64,000 bases of DNA, taken from positions 42,685,109 through 42,749,108 of the forward strand of contig CM068542.1 of the NCBI GenBank assembly GCA_035048495.1, in the 5' to 3' direction. A program made the translations under genes and the position numbers. The notes under the pieces are model-generated. The model ran no database searches. It saw only the letters and a list, made by a program, of their open reading frames with translations, and was not told the DNA's origin. This DNA comes from Euptelea pleiosperma. Taxonomy: Eukaryota; Streptophyta; Magnoliopsida; Ranunculales; Eupteleaceae. This document shows positions 1 to 11,040 of the stretch, in pieces; within the stretch, counting starts at the first letter, position 1, and every line of letters starts with the position of its first letter.

Positions 1-3
1 ATT

Positions 4-112
4 GCAGACTTAAAAGTATGCAAACATCGTATCCACCGATTAAATGTTCCTTAAAAAATGCATTTTTAATTTATAAAATAATTTTTTTTTTAATAAATAC
101 TTTTAAGTCTGC
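4..112. repeat. Short hairpin element
   Basis: A perfect 16-bp inverted repeat (gcagacttaaaagtat at 4-19, its complement at 97-112) encloses an AT-rich loop. It resembles a small MITE. No target duplication can be tested because the left flank is cut by the window edge. Confidence 0.45.
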
Positions 113-2034
113 AAACATATGCAGACTAGATTTGTCTTGTTTCCGCAACCTCTCTCCTTAACTAGGTTAAGGAGGGGGGTTTGGTTATCACGCGTTGCTT
201 TCTGGACGTATTTGCATATTCTAAAGTATGCAACCATACTAATTTTTTTTCTTTGGTGGGCATGCATTGCAAGCGTGCCCACACACACGTGAGTCGACGG
301 CTGTTCAATCTCGAGCCTCCAAACTAGTCTTCCACACACACCAAAAAGAAAAGAAAAAAAAAAGGTAAGTTAGGGTTTGACACATTCTAAAGAGCTTTAT
401 GTATCTTTGTTTATTTTATTTTTTATGTATGTAGGTGTAAACTGTAAAGTATAAAGTTTTAAGGGGGGGATAAAAGTCTAAGAAAGTGGGCGGTATTGTT
501 ATGGAACCTTATAAAATGTGGGAGCATGGATTCCCTCCTTTGCTTCCTTTTTTATTTCTTTTTGGTTTTTTTAAGGGCACAACATGTAATCTTTTAATGG
601 TGGATGGTGGAGAGGGTACTGTTTGGCTTTCCAAGCGTGGCTGTTTTTGTTGGAGATTCCACAACAAATTGGCTCCATGGTCTCATGTCCCACGCACCCA
701 CGACTCAAAGCTCTCTGTTAATGCCTCGTTGAAAAAAAGAATTTTATTTTATTTTCAAATTTCGTATTACCACCAATCTCCACTTGACATGTGTTGTATC
801 GACACGAGTTGGATCAGCTTGATCGTCAACTCTTAGAAAATAATTAAAATAAAAAGAACAATAGTATGATGAGATAGTTTTAGCTGCTAACGAAAACAAC
901 TGAACACTGAAGCTCACACCCCATACAAACATGCCAAACAAAAAGAATATGAGTTCTGGGACGTCGATTCTGTTGTGCTTTGACAAAAGTGAATGCCAGC
1001 TCAGCAGAGCACTTCTGCCAAAGCACAACTGCCATTGGATTCTCGGAATCGACGTTGGAGAACATTAATGAACTTATTGGTTCACTTTTGTGAGTCACCA
1101 GAGCCCAACCCGTTCTTTTTTGGTATGTTGCATGATTTGGGGCAATAGCATCGAGTTTTGCTGTTTTTCTTTATCAGCAAATTTAAATTAGAATTATGAA
1201 TTTGAGGGAACACCCATCAGAAGATCCTAACCATACGATAAGTAGAATCAAAATGTGAGTTCTGTTGGATGAGCATATTGTCTAGGTAGATACATGCCAC
1301 CTTGTTTGTATTAGACATACATTAGAATTATCCCAAATCAGAAAAAAAGATGGGCACCCATCGATGATTGTGGGCTCCACGTGCCATGGATTGATTGACC
1401 TCTGTAATGGTGCTTTACACAGGATTAAGAACTTTGTTTATATCATTCTAGTGGTCAATGCACAACCACCATTCCCATGTAATAGGTCGACACGTGTCAA
1501 ATAAAGTATCCTTTAAAAATACTCTAAATAATGTGATTATTAAAGTGGTTGTGGTTGTGTTTCTCTGCTAAATTTGGAGGAGGTTTTAGTACCACCCAAA
1601 GTGTCGACCTTACTGGAGGAAAGAAGTCAGATGGGCGTGTTCCCTGTTCCCTCCACTCTAAACAGGAGGGGTGACACTAACATATTTTATTATTTATTAT
1701 TTATTATTTATACTATAATACATTAATTATTAGGGGTGTAGATCTTCCCCTGTGAATAAGATCTAAGCAGGTTATGGAATCATGGCCACTTGTTTATTTA
1801 TTTTTTTCAATTGACCTTTCTTTATTTTTGTATATTTCATTGGGGCAATGTCTCCTTACCCCCTTTAATGAATAAATCAAACAGTTTACTATTGAAATGG
1901 ATTAGCTTTTAGAGAGAGAGAGAGGTGGTACTGCTAACAAAATGTATATTTATTATGACTAGGGTGGGGTGGCACGTGTGTTGCACGTGAGTGATTATAG
2001 GGCCTCGTAAGCGTTGATGGCGGACCGTAGTACG
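113..2034. other. Intergenic, no gene seen
   Basis: AT-rich sequence with only short random ORFs. A hairpin with a gapped stem lies at 961-982 and 1019-1054. A short AG run lies near 1910-1924 and a TTA-rich run near 1685-1710. I see no coding domain. Confidence 0.5.
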
Positions 2035-2290
2035 AGCATCGTGGCACACTCTTAGAAACTGCTGACCGTATGGATGTTTGGCCCAACCCTAGGTGGACCT
2101 AGAGACCCAAGATTAGCCTGATTAGTGATTTCTATGCATTGGATTAGAGTCATTTTTCTGAGTTGATTTTAACCATATAATTTGAGGTACAAAGATCCAA
2201 TGGTTTGAAATCGGTAATCAGGCTGATATTTGGTATGTAAGTCCATCTAAGGATGGGCCCAACATCCATCAGTGGTATCCGACGTCAGTG
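2035..2290. mobile_element. MITE family 1, copy A
   Basis: The left arm (gaccgtatggatgtttggcc, followed by ccctaggtggacc) is mirrored by the right arm (gtccatctaaggat, gggcccaacatccat). The same arms recur near 5970-6340, 31498-31752, 33405-33618 and 34481-34590. Ends are approximate and no clean target duplication was found. Confidence 0.6.
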
Positions 2291-2812
2291 TGATGAACAA
2301 CCTGTGAAGGTGAGTGTCGTGTGAGCAGAGTGAGCGCGGTGTGAGTGCCCTGTGAGCAGCGTGCCTCAAGCTCCCAACCCAAGTTTTGGCTTTAAAGTAG
2401 TAAAAGATAATAGTGGAAGTAGAAATGATGATTAAATAGTTAATGTGTGTAAAATATAAATTATGTATATAGGTGCACACTGACGTGTCAAACATTTTGC
2501 ACAAATCACGCCGATCAAATGGGTTCTGGGTGACTCTATACCTTGTGTTCATGATCGTAAAGCAAACTATTAATGACACCAGTCTTAAGGTAAGATATAG
2601 GGTCGAGAGTTCTAGGCTATATCTGGCCACATCTACCCTTCCACCAATTATAATCCAATGGTGCTTGTTGGATTCTCGGAATCCAACAACGACCACTGTT
2701 GAATTCTTCAAATCCACGGCTGAGAGCACGATTGCAAACAAGTCCCTCGAGCCTGGTCCTTGAAGTTATACCAGAAAGGTAAACCATTAAGGCTATCTTT
2801 TTTATTTAAATA
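2291..2812. other. Intergenic, no gene seen
   Basis: The overlapping ORFs here on both strands show no recognisable domain. A short palindrome, ttggattctcggaatccaa, lies near 2668-2686. Confidence 0.4.
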
Positions 2813-2820
2813 ATTGTGGG

Positions 2821-3225
2821 TAGGTCGTCCGTCAATGGATCGTGTTACTATGCTAATTGATCCGATCAGATTATATTGGATCTACACTTCCGATAAGCTA
2901 GTGGATTGGTTTAGAATCTACCTTGATCCGATATTATTAGAAATACATAATAATATTATTTTTGTGTATTATTATTGGAATATATTATATTATTGAATAA
3001 TCGTTGATAAAATCTTTTACCTTTTGTTATTTGACTTAAGAATTTGTAGTTTTTTATTAAATCAAATTCAACAAGTTTATTGTCATATCCCCTGATTTGA
3101 TCTGATAAGTTCTGATAACTTATTGTATGAGGTCTAGATCTGAGAACCGTGATCTGATAAGCTATTGGATTGGTTCTGGATCAACCAATGATCTATGGTC
3201 CAAATGCAATCCATTAACAACCCTA
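2821..3225. mobile_element. hAT-like non-autonomous element (GATCTGATAAG type)
   Basis: Flanked by an exact 8-bp duplication attgtggg (2813-2820 and 3226-3233). Termini read taggtcgtccgtcaatgg on the left and, complemented, tagggttgttaatgg on the right, compatible with the hAT end consensus YARNG. The interior repeats gatctgataag, ggatc and aagctattggattgg in both orientations. A related copy lies at 36052-36480. It has no coding capacity. Confidence 0.75.
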
Positions 3226-3328
3226 ATTGTGGGTGCATAAAATACTTTGAAAGATTTGTGTCATGCACATGTGATCACTTCAGATAAATACACTGAATGT
3301 ATTTGCTTAAGGTATTAAGTATTATTAA

Positions 3329-3594
3329 GGGGGCGTTTGGCAACACAAAAATAAGTAACTTATTGATTTTATAAGCCAAAATGTTAAAAGTTAGTTTGGA
3401 TGTGTTTCGTATTTTGACTTTTGAAAAGTTAAGAACTAACTTAAAACTGAAGCTAAATTTTTTAGCCTACTTCTCAAAAATTAGAAGGCTACTCGATGCT
3501 TTTAATTTCTATAACTTTGTTGGGGGTTAAAAAATCAACTAGTAACTTCTACTACAAGTAGAAGTGCTTTTACTTCTTGTTCCCAAACGCCCCC
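3329..3594. mobile_element. Tourist-like MITE
   Basis: Terminal inverted repeat gggggcgtttgg at 3329 is answered by ccaaacgccccc ending at 3594, flanked by TAA (3326-3328 and 3595-3597). A 3-bp TAA duplication and a G-rich terminus fit the PIF/Harbinger (Tourist) group. The element is 266 bp and non-coding. Confidence 0.7.
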
Positions 3595-3630
3595 TAATAT
3601 GCAAACTCAAAATCTCGAGTTCACCATGAT

Positions 3631-3735
3631 ATACTACAAGAAAAATAGCTTTTAGCAACAACTGCAGTCGTCGTTATAGGTACATAACTGTTGAAATCTT
3701 GAGCTCTCCTTGATAAACTACAAGAAAAACGGCTC
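3631..3735. mobile_element. CACTA/EnSpm terminal relic
   Basis: Two copies of actacaagaaaaa (near 3633 and 3718) resemble the CACTACAAGAAAA terminus of CACTA elements. The first is followed by gctttta, then cagtcgtcgttatagg, a typical subterminal pattern of the group. Neither keeps the leading CACTA exactly, so this is a fragment. Confidence 0.4.
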
Positions 3736-4517
3736 TGAGATCATAATCTGACCGTCCAATAAAAAGCCCTAAGATAGTATGAGAACCTTCGAAAACCGAG
3801 ATCACGACACTATACCATATTTGACGATTAGTGAATTTGCCATTTGTGACAATTAATTGGGAAATTGTGAAAAGAAAATTAATTTATTAACTCGGAAAAA
3901 GAATTTGCAATGATAATATTAATTTGGTGGTATGAAAAAAAATGTCTCGAGTTGATATATTGATATCATTATCACGTACATAAGAGAATATTTGACAATG
4001 AGACAAGTGAATTTTAGGCCCTGCTAGGTTCAATGCAAATCAGATGCAATGCACTCACTTGCCACGATTTTGGGATTACAAGTGATTGGTTGGGGGCATG
4101 CAAATGAGTTGGCGTGCAAGTGGTTGCCAAGCCCTTGCAGACTCTTTAACAAAATGGAAGCAAGCATGTGCAACCCAAAAACTATGGTAAGTGACTGCAA
4201 TGTAACTCACCGCTTTTGAATCGGAGTGCAAAATGCATCCCAGTACAGCAAACCAAGCAGGGCCTTAGTGAAGCCCGTATGAAGGGCATGGCCAACACCA
4301 GTTTTGGCTTTAAATAATCAGAAATGACGCATAAAATGGGTATAGAACAGTAGATAGACTAAAAAGAACAAACTAGAAATGAACACAACTAAGATCCTCT
4401 ATCAATAATAATAAAGAAAAGTTGAATACAACAATGGGTAAAAGAATAGGTTCCAAGGACTCATATTTTCACTTGTGCTCTCGCCGTGGATTTCACGAAT
4501 TCAATGGTGGTTGACAG
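3736..4517. other. Intergenic, no gene seen
   Basis: AT-rich sequence without a supported ORF or a delimited repeat. Confidence 0.4.
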
Positions 4518-4785
4518 CAAGGTTTAAAAGGGGCCGTTATAGTGGTATAACGGACTGGGGGCGTTACCATTTTTCCGTTATAACAAATTGTAACACTCGG
4601 GCAAAAAAAAATGGTGCTAAAATTCAAAATTTCAAAAACAGAAATAACAGCCAATTTTGTTCCACAAAAATTTCAGAAAATAACGGTCGTTATTTTTAAC
4701 AGTATATAACGTAACGGGAGAGGACCCAATCTGTTACAACGGACGTTATTTTCGTTACAACTGCCACTGTAAACAGTACCGAGCT
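4518..4785. mobile_element. hAT-like element (CCGTTA type), partial
   Basis: The left end caaggtttaaaagg matches the terminus of the complete element at 36709-37117. The interior repeats ccgttata, taacgg and gggggcgttacc. No matching right terminus or target duplication was found, so the right border is approximate. Confidence 0.5.
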
Positions 4786-5801
4786 GGCATTCACTTTACC
4801 TAAACTCAAGCACGAGTGAAAATGTGAGTCAAAATTCGTGTCTCCATGCGAAAATCAAGTAAATTGGAGTAGAAAAAAAAAAAAAAAAGATTAAAAAAGA
4901 CATACCTTAACACGAGATTTAGGTTTAAATAGAAGTAAACAGCGAAATAGGATTCCAAATAGTTGGGGATAAAGCATTGTTAATGATGATCTACTAAAGT
5001 ACTTATATTTTATGATTTTTTTTATTTTTATTTTTACAAGAGTGTATGTGATAAGTGATGGGTGGGTCCCATATCGCATGTACATATGATTCATAGTTTG
5101 AACGGTAATGAAAGCTCAAATACCAAATCATTCTTGTTGAGTTTTAACATTCAAAGACCTACTTACCCTTTTCCTTTTTTTTTTTTTCTTTTTTCTCCTT
5201 CTTTCTTAACCCAACATGTAAGTTGTTATCAACCTTTCAAATCCAAATTCGCTTTGAGTCCGCTGCTACTTCTAAGTGGGTCCATGGATCAATTCACAAT
5301 CAATTCCACGACAAGCGTGGGCACGGAGTCGTTCACCACCAACAAGTCTACAGAGCTTAATTAATTTTTTTTAAAATAAATACTTACTCGACCGTGCACC
5401 GGACCCCATCTTTTCCCATGCGACCACCGGCCCGGTGAATGAAACTGCCTCGAATACCCGTGATCTGAACAAGCTAATACTGCTTCACGTGGGACGTGGA
5501 TTGGCATGATGCATGTCACGTTTTAACGTTAGTCAAATGATGGTTGAACTAGGTCAAGGGGGGTTATTCGTATAATTTGAAAGTATATGGGGGTATTACT
5601 AATTACTTTTAAATATATATTTATTTACGTGTTACTACTGTAGGGAAGCATGACAAAGGCACATGGGGAGGTCCGGGAAGAAGATGTCCCATTTGAAAAT
5701 GATTGGACCTCGAGAGATACCACATGAGTCATGACAAGAGAAGGGGAGGGGCCGGAGGGAGTAGAGTGTGAGAGTTCACTCATGTCTTTAAGATGGGAGT
5801 T
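4786..5801. other. Intergenic, no gene seen
   Basis: Contains A-rich and T-rich runs (4873-4888, 5178-5190). An ORF at 5062-5364 has no recognisable domain and overlaps a homopolymer, so I do not call it a gene. Confidence 0.4.
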
Positions 5802-5935
5802 CATGGTTTATAAAACGGCCATTATAACGAAATAAAGACCGTTATAACGGTAATGCCCCATTCACGTTACGTTATTTGAAAAATAAAATGGGTAGTGTTT
5901 TAGCGGCTGTTATTTTACTGTTATTGAGGGTTTTT
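5802..5935. mobile_element. hAT-like element (CCGTTA type), fragment
   Basis: Begins catggtttataaaacggcc, like the left end of the element at 36709, and continues with taacgg and ccgtta motifs. It stops in a T-run near 5935 with no right end visible. Confidence 0.45.
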
Positions 5936-5969
5936 TTTTAAAATAATAATAAGGAATAATAATAGATCA

Positions 5970-6340
5970 GTAGATCTTTGGCGACGGATGATGAACCACA
6001 GTATGTGCCACCACATGGCACACTCTTAGAGACCACTGACCGTATGGATGTTTGGCTAATCCTTAGGTGGACCTACACACCCAAAAACAGTTTGATTAGT
6101 GATTTCTAACCTTTGAATCTGAGTACACCAAATTATGCTCAAAATCAACTGTCAATATTAAGACTCTAATCAAACGGTTATAAATTACTGTTCAGGCTTA
6201 TTTTTGGTATGCAGGTCCACCTAGGGATTAGCCAAACATCCATCCATACGGTCAGTCATCAGTGGTCTAGTATGCCACGTGTCTCTTACCTGTGGTCAGA
6301 TCATTGTTGATGATGGACGTTCGTCATCAAAGATTTACAC
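5970..6340. mobile_element. MITE family 1, copy B
   Basis: The most complete copy of the family. Outer arms agatctttggcgacgg and cgtcatcaaagattt and inner arms gaccgtatggatgtttgg and ccaaacatcc with catacggtc form a long imperfect hairpin. The interior is non-coding. Borders are judged from the inverted repeat only. Confidence 0.6.
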
Positions 6341-7445
6341 CATCTTTCTTCTTTTTTTTTTAACACAACGGACACAACTTAAAAGTTCAAACCATGGATG
6401 GGATCATGGGACATATCATGCTCTCCAAATCAGCCTTATTAGATGGTTAGGACTTAGGATCATTTAATAATTTAAAACGCCTTTTTTTATTTTTTTATAA
6501 ATGGGTTTTTGGGGTTCAACCAAACCGGTTTGGGGCCCTTCACTGAATCACTAGCTAAGCTTTCCGGTTCGGTCCCATTTAGTTTTCAGAACACTGGACA
6601 ATCTCATTATTTTGGACCGTTCAATTGGTGGTCCACCTTTGAGAAGACGCAATCGCCCCAACACTAGATCGACTGGAAGATCTTAGCCATTCGATCTAGA
6701 GCTAAAACTCAGAAAATGTGAGATTTATGATGGAGATCATAGATCCATCAATTAATCAATTCCCATCTAGAAGTCCTCTAGACTAATTTAACTACTTTTT
6801 TGAACTTTGCATGCCACGTTCTCGTTCAATCAGATCCATCAGATCAAATAGGAATGAGATGTATCTCCCAAATCCGGCCCAACCCTTGGAACATACTACA
6901 GCCCCAGGTGGCGAAAAGTGCCGACATCGAGGTGCCAAACCTTCATGTCGATGTGAACTCCTGAGCAAAATCAGCTTGTTATCCTTTAAGAGTAACTTTA
7001 ACCTGTTGAGCGACGGCCCTTCCACTCAGACACCGTAGGATCACTAAGGCCGACTTTCATCCCTGCTCGACGGGTGGGTCTGCAGGCAAGTTCACTTCTG
7101 CCTTTGCACTCGAAGGCCAATCTCCATCCAGCCCGAGGAAACCTTTGCACGCCTCCGTTACCTTTTAGGAGGCCTACGCCCTTAGAATTGTCTGCCTCAA
7201 AATGTTCCTTGGCCCGCAAGTCCTGAAATAAGGTTAAAATTCTAACTTTTCCAGAGTAGTATCTCACTGTGCTATAGTAGTTTTAGTGATGGCATAAGTT
7301 AAAGTGGTAGAGATCATATCTGATGGCCGATGTTAAATGATGGGACCCTCACAAATTAGTTCTCTCTTTAACGTGATACACAGGATCATACCCCAAATTG
7401 ATTCAATAATTGAAAGTTATTATTTTTTAGCTTAACATAACCATG
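6341..7445. other. Intergenic, no gene seen
   Basis: ORFs of 75-89 codons overlap on both strands near 6790-7270 without a recognisable domain. Base composition between about 6880 and 7260 is richer in G+C than its surroundings. Confidence 0.4.
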
Positions 7446-7606
7446 GAGTAAAACTTCTATCACACGAAATTGTAAATCACACAAAACACAGCCAATGAGT
7501 TCTCGGCACGTACACAAGTGCTTTTGCTTTTTAGGTGTACGTGCCGGGAACTCATTGGCTGTGTTTTGTGTGATTTACAATCCCATTGTGACAGAAGTTT
7601 TACTCC
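7446..7606. mobile_element. MULE-like hairpin MITE, copy 1
   Basis: Nearly the whole element is one inverted repeat. The left arm starts gagtaaaacttctatcaca and includes cagccaatgagttctcgg, and the right arm is its complement. Flanks ataaccatg and ttaaccatg agree at 8 of 9 positions, as expected of a 9-bp Mutator-type duplication. Sister copies lie at 33666-33845 and 34090-34256. It sits about 340 bp upstream of the TATA-like site of the SAC51-type gene. Confidence 0.75.
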
Positions 7607-7947
7607 TTAACCATGCTCAACAAACAAAACAAGAGAGGTTAGCAAGACTCGGGGGTGTACATGTAATTTAGACAAACAAAGAGGGTGTTTTGGAAAATTG
7701 GATACTCTCCTGTCATGATTATATTCCCGGGGGAAGATTCGTTCCTGGTTCATCCAACTCTCCGTAACTCTAACCACTGGTTCGAAACCAACCATACGGT
7801 CAGCTGGTTATTTAACCAGTGGTCATGATTTAACCATTCAAGGAGGTTAGGTTATCACCCGTGTTTCTCCATTATTACCTTTATTACCTTCCGATATTAT
7901 TATACACGAATGCTTCTCCAACCAAAGGGCACTTTTGTCATTCGCTC

Positions 7948-7957
7948 TTTATATAAT
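7948..7957 (+). promoter_or_regulatory. Probable TATA box of the SAC51-type gene
   Basis: tttatataat lies about 30 bp upstream of a CT-rich stretch (7972-8060) typical of plant 5' leaders. The first predicted leader exon follows. The start site itself was not measured. Confidence 0.5.
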
Positions 7958-8140
7958 CTTCGGATCCGTTCGCTCTCTCTAGCCTTTACTTTTGACTCTC
8001 TCTTCCTCTCTTGCTCTTCCGCATCTCCATCTCCGTCGCCTCTCTGGTCTCTCTGCCTTTGATCTGAGTTACTGATCGAGTGTTTCGGCCTAAGACTGAA
8101 GAAATCTGAGGTTTTCTTGCTTGGATACGAATTTTTTGCT

Positions 8141-8547
8141 GTAAGTCGTTAGATCTTTCATAGTTTCTGGTTTTAATGCTTCAGTGGAGCACTATTTGTG
8201 TTTAGAAATGGATTCTGTTTCGTTCTTTGGTTTTTCTTTCTAGGTTATGCTTGAAAGATTTGATTTTTTTTTTCCTTTTATTGTTGTAATTTTCGTCTAA
8301 GATGTGCTATCTATGAAGATCTTAAGATTTTTTGCCTTTTTTTATGTTTCCGTTCGATTTTTTACTGGTTTTTCTTTCTGTTTTGAGTTTTTTTTTCCTG
8401 TTTTGCTGAGAATTTGATTTGATATTGTGAAACTGTGTCTTCGTACTTGTTCTGTTGTAAGATTCTTCATCACTTAAGGTTTTTCAGATCCTTCTTGATT
8501 TTGTTGTTCTGATTCTTGTTCGTTTTCTTCTCTTTGTGTTGTTGTAG
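8141..8547 (+). other. Leader intron 1 of the SAC51-type gene
   Basis: Donor gtaagt at 8141, acceptor gttgtag ending at 8547, and T-rich content throughout, so the first leader exon would run from about 7980 to 8140. Inferred from splice signals only. Confidence 0.55.
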
Positions 8548-8673
8548 ATCTATCTGATTTGGCTTCCAAGTATTAACTGAGATCTGACTCAGATAACACT
8601 GTTGCACGGCTCCTCGAATTGAAGCAGAAGAAACAGTCGTGGCTAATTTCGTTTTACGGAGAAGAAGAACAGC

Positions 8674-8751
8674 ATGCGGTGGTTGAGTTTGTCGGTTGAT
8701 GTATTCCGAAAAGTAGTCTCTTTGAACTTGTACTGTAGAGTTATTCTGTAA
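8674..8751 (+). CDS. Upstream ORF 1, 25 codons
   Basis: ATG at 8674 opens 25 codons ending in TAA at 8749-8751 in the long leader of the SAC51-type mRNA. I do not recognise the peptide. SAC51-family leaders commonly hold several uORFs. If translated, it would cut ribosome flow to the conserved uORF and the main ORF. Confidence 0.35.
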   Translation: MRWLSLSVDVFRKVVSLNLYCRVIL

Positions 8752-8819
8752 ATCTCCCTTTCAAATCGATCCTCTTTAATTCGGTTCTCCTCTCTTCTTC
8801 TTCTTCTTCTAGTCTGTCC

Positions 8820-8873
8820 ATGGGATCCAAGTTCTTGGTGGTCCTTCCTTGCTATATCCGTTGGATTAGCTGA
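8820..8873 (+). CDS. Upstream ORF 2, 17 codons
   Basis: ATG at 8820 with TGA at 8871-8873, in the same leader exon as the conserved uORF. Whether it is translated is unknown. Confidence 0.3.
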   Translation: MGSKFLVVLPCYIRWIS

Positions 8874-9077
8874 ACCCTAAAAATAGGCTGAGCAAACCCC
8901 TTTATTCACCTCCCTTTCCAACTGATCTAATTTTGTTCTTAGAGACCAATCTGTTCTGTTTTAATCTTTAATCTAGCTTGGGTTTTGGTTCTCTCTCTCT
9001 GTTTTTCATCGTCTGTTATCAGTCCTTATCCGGTTTCCGGGTAGATTTTGGGGTTTATTAAAGGGTCGAAAGAAGTT

Positions 9078-9483
9078 ATGGTGTGCCAAGCAGCGAGCCA
9101 AACAAGATTCCGGGCGTTGAAACACGAGAATGGGATTGCAGGGAACGCGACCATTATAGTTAGAGTTATAGCATGCTTTCAACCTTTGCAGGATTGCCAG
9201 GTTAGTGAGATAGAGTAATCCATATTTTGTTTTGGTTAGAAGATACTCTGTAATCCTCTCATCTCTAGTTTGATTATAGTTTGAAAAGATTGAATAAATT
9301 TTTAAATGTAGAATGTCAAATAATCTCTGGTAAATAATTGTTTGCTAAAGTTAAATCTCTGGTAGTAGGCCTTCTAATTTCTCTTCTGTAGTTAACAATG
9401 GTTGTGTTAAATCTTGGATCATATTCCTTTTTTCTTGTTGCCAGGCCGAGTACTTCCGACATTTGCTTAAACCTGTTACGTAG
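9078..9483 (+). CDS. Conserved-peptide uORF of the SAC51 family
   Basis: A 53-codon peptide encoded by exon parts 9078-9200 (41 codons, starting MVCQAASQTRFRALKHENG) and 9445-9483 (AEYFRHLLKPVT, then TAG), joined in phase 0 across an intron with donor gttagt and acceptor ttgccag. The peptide includes RVIACFQPLQDC. I recognise it as the uORF peptide of Arabidopsis SAC51 and its SACL paralogues. From published work on that family, the peptide stalls or represses translation of the main bHLH ORF, and thermospermine relieves this, which limits xylem differentiation. It ends 245 nt of genomic sequence before the main ATG, or 134 nt after removal of the next intron. The near-complete match implies selection on the peptide itself. 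The ORF is too short and too split to be found by a plain ORF scan. Confidence 0.93.
9201..9444 (+). other. Intron inside the conserved uORF
   Basis: GT at 9201-9202 and AG at 9443-9444. Splicing here is needed to make the last 12 residues and stop of the conserved uORF. Retention adds only valine before a TGA, replacing the conserved tail. Confidence 0.85.
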
Positions 9484-9600
9484 ATTTCTTCAAATTGTTT
9501 GCTTGTTCAAATTAAGCTGGAGTTCGTAGGGTACTTCTTCTTTCTTGGAAGAGGCAGCAAGTAATCAAACATTGCCGATACAAATACCATCTATCTTCTG

Positions 9601-9711
9601 GTATGTTTGGCTAGTTCCTACTTGTAATTATAGTTTTGAAGTTATTTGAGTTCTGTTTATCAATCAACCAGTGACGATCTTTGGGGTCTTTTTATTTTTT
9701 TTTTATCTTAG
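9601..9711 (+). other. Leader intron before the main ATG
   Basis: Donor gtatgt at 9601, acceptor ttatcttag ending at 9711, 111 bp. The main ATG lies 18 bases into the next exon. An in-frame reading through this intron gives an apparent N-terminal extension (GSFYFFFILGDCFGW), which I treat as an artefact. Confidence 0.8.
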
Positions 9712-9728
9712 GTGATTGTTTTGGTTGG

Positions 9729-10787
9729 ATGGGAAAGGACACTGGTTCTTGGCCTCATCAGCAGCATTCTCCTTGGCAATCGCCCAATTTGAAATGCGGA
9801 AACTCCATGCAAAATCCAGGGCGCCAAAATATTTTCCCCACTTATACAAACCCCTACGGTTGTATGGTTTCTGCGAATAGATCTTTGCCGGGGTTTGCAG
9901 TTTCCGAGTCACCTCATTTGAAGACAGGCCAAGTAAATGGACCGCATGATTGGTTTTATTGTTTACCTCGCCAGCGTCAAGCTTTAACTCCTACTTTGGA
10001 CCATGTTTACAAAGATAAGTTCTCTACTTTTCCTAGTGAATGTGATGGGAAGGTCACACCCAATGCAGTATCTGGTTCTGGTCAGAAGAGATTTCTTGTT
10101 TTCGATCAGTCTGGGAATCAAACGAACTTGATTTTCAGTTCTGTGATTGGCTCTTCTGTCCAACACCTGAATTATGCGAACCCAAAGCCTATTGACAAAT
10201 GCGTGGAAGAACCAACAACTAAAAGAGATCTGATCTATCAAGCTGGGACTCTCATATCTGACGAGCTTGATGAGAATCAGGAATCTCATGAGGGAAGTGA
10301 AATGCAGGAAGATACAGAAGAACTCAATGCATTACTATACTCCGATGACGAGAGTGATTATGAAGATGAAGAAACTAGCACAGGTCACTCCCCAAGTGAG
10401 ATGACAGGGTATGAGAAGCAAGAAGTAGCCAAAGGAAGTGCTGAAGAAGTTGCTAGTTCTGCTGGCCCAACTAAAAGGAAAAGACTACTTGACGAAGAGT
10501 ACGATGCATCATCACTCATGGACACTGCGAGCTCGGTAAAACCCAATGGATCACAGGAGTACGAGGACGACGCAGAATCAAGCTGTGCGGAAGGGAGGAC
10601 CAAGGGAGGAGAAATGGGTCTATTGCTGGCCAACAAGCGGTTGAGGATACGTGAGACGGTGAGCATCCTGCAGAGCATAATTCCTGGTGGAGAAGGCAAG
10701 GATGCTGTCTTGGTTCTCGATGAAGCAATCCAATACCTGAGGTCCCTGAAGCTCAAAGCGAAATCTTTCGGAGCTACTCTGAAGTAG
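9729..10787 (+). CDS. SACL: SAC51-like bHLH transcription factor
   Basis: 352 residues. The start MGKDTGSWPHQQ with WQSPNL nearby is the family's conserved N-terminus, which supports ATG 9729. An acidic stretch covers residues 178-216, a basic KRKR (250-252) may be a nuclear signal, and a C-terminal bHLH-like domain covers about 301-347: helix 1 RETVSILQSIIPG, loop GEGKD, helix 2 AVLVLDEAIQYLRSLK. The basic region lacks the usual His-Glu-Arg E-box contacts, as in other SAC51 members, so it may act mainly through dimer partners. In Arabidopsis SAC51 and SACLs act in the nucleus downstream of thermospermine in vascular development. Translation is expected to depend on the uORF at 9078-9483. The coding part is one exon. 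Which of the four Arabidopsis paralogues is closest was not decided, though linkage to NPH3 favours SAC51 itself. Confidence 0.92.
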   Translation: MGKDTGSWPHQQHSPWQSPNLKCGNSMQNPGRQNIFPTYTNPYGCMVSANRSLPGFAVSESPHLKTGQVNGPHDWFYCLPRQRQALTPTLDHVYKDKFSTFPSECDGKVTPNAVSGSGQKRFLVFDQSGNQTNLIFSSVIGSSVQHLNYANPKPIDKCVEEPTTKRDLIYQAGTLISDELDENQESHEGSEMQEDTEELNALLYSDDESDYEDEETSTGHSPSEMTGYEKQEVAKGSAEEVASSAGPTKRKRLLDEEYDASSLMDTASSVKPNGSQEYEDDAESSCAEGRTKGGEMGLLLANKRLRIRETVSILQSIIPGGEGKDAVLVLDEAIQYLRSLKLKAKSFGATLK

Positions 10788-11014
10788 CAGCAATCTTTGC
10801 ACTAGCAGTAGTAGTAGTAGTAGTGGTTGTGATGGTCTTGGTTGATGTTGGTTTGCAGGTAAGTTGGGTCAACATGGTGGTTGGGTGGGGAGAGTGCACA
10901 GGATGGACTCCCAACTAGAACTTGGAAGTCTTCTTGGCTTCAATGATTTAAGTTAAAAATCAGTACTTTGTGTGTGAGGTCTCTCTCGTTAGTCGCGGTA
11001 TATAATTCCCCCCA

Positions 11015-11020
11015 AATAAA
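11015..11020 (+). terminator. Poly(A) signal candidate
   Basis: aataaa lies 228 bp after the stop codon of the SAC51-type gene. The cleavage site is not visible from sequence. Confidence 0.45.
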
Positions 11021-11040
11021 GGGTTCGAATGATTTCGGCG

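Noticed and set aside
9681..9728. N-terminal extension GSFYFFFILGDCFGW ahead of MGKDTG
   Set aside because: It reads through the T-rich end of a leader intron with a clear acceptor at 9711 and has no in-frame ATG. The conserved family N-terminus begins at 9729.
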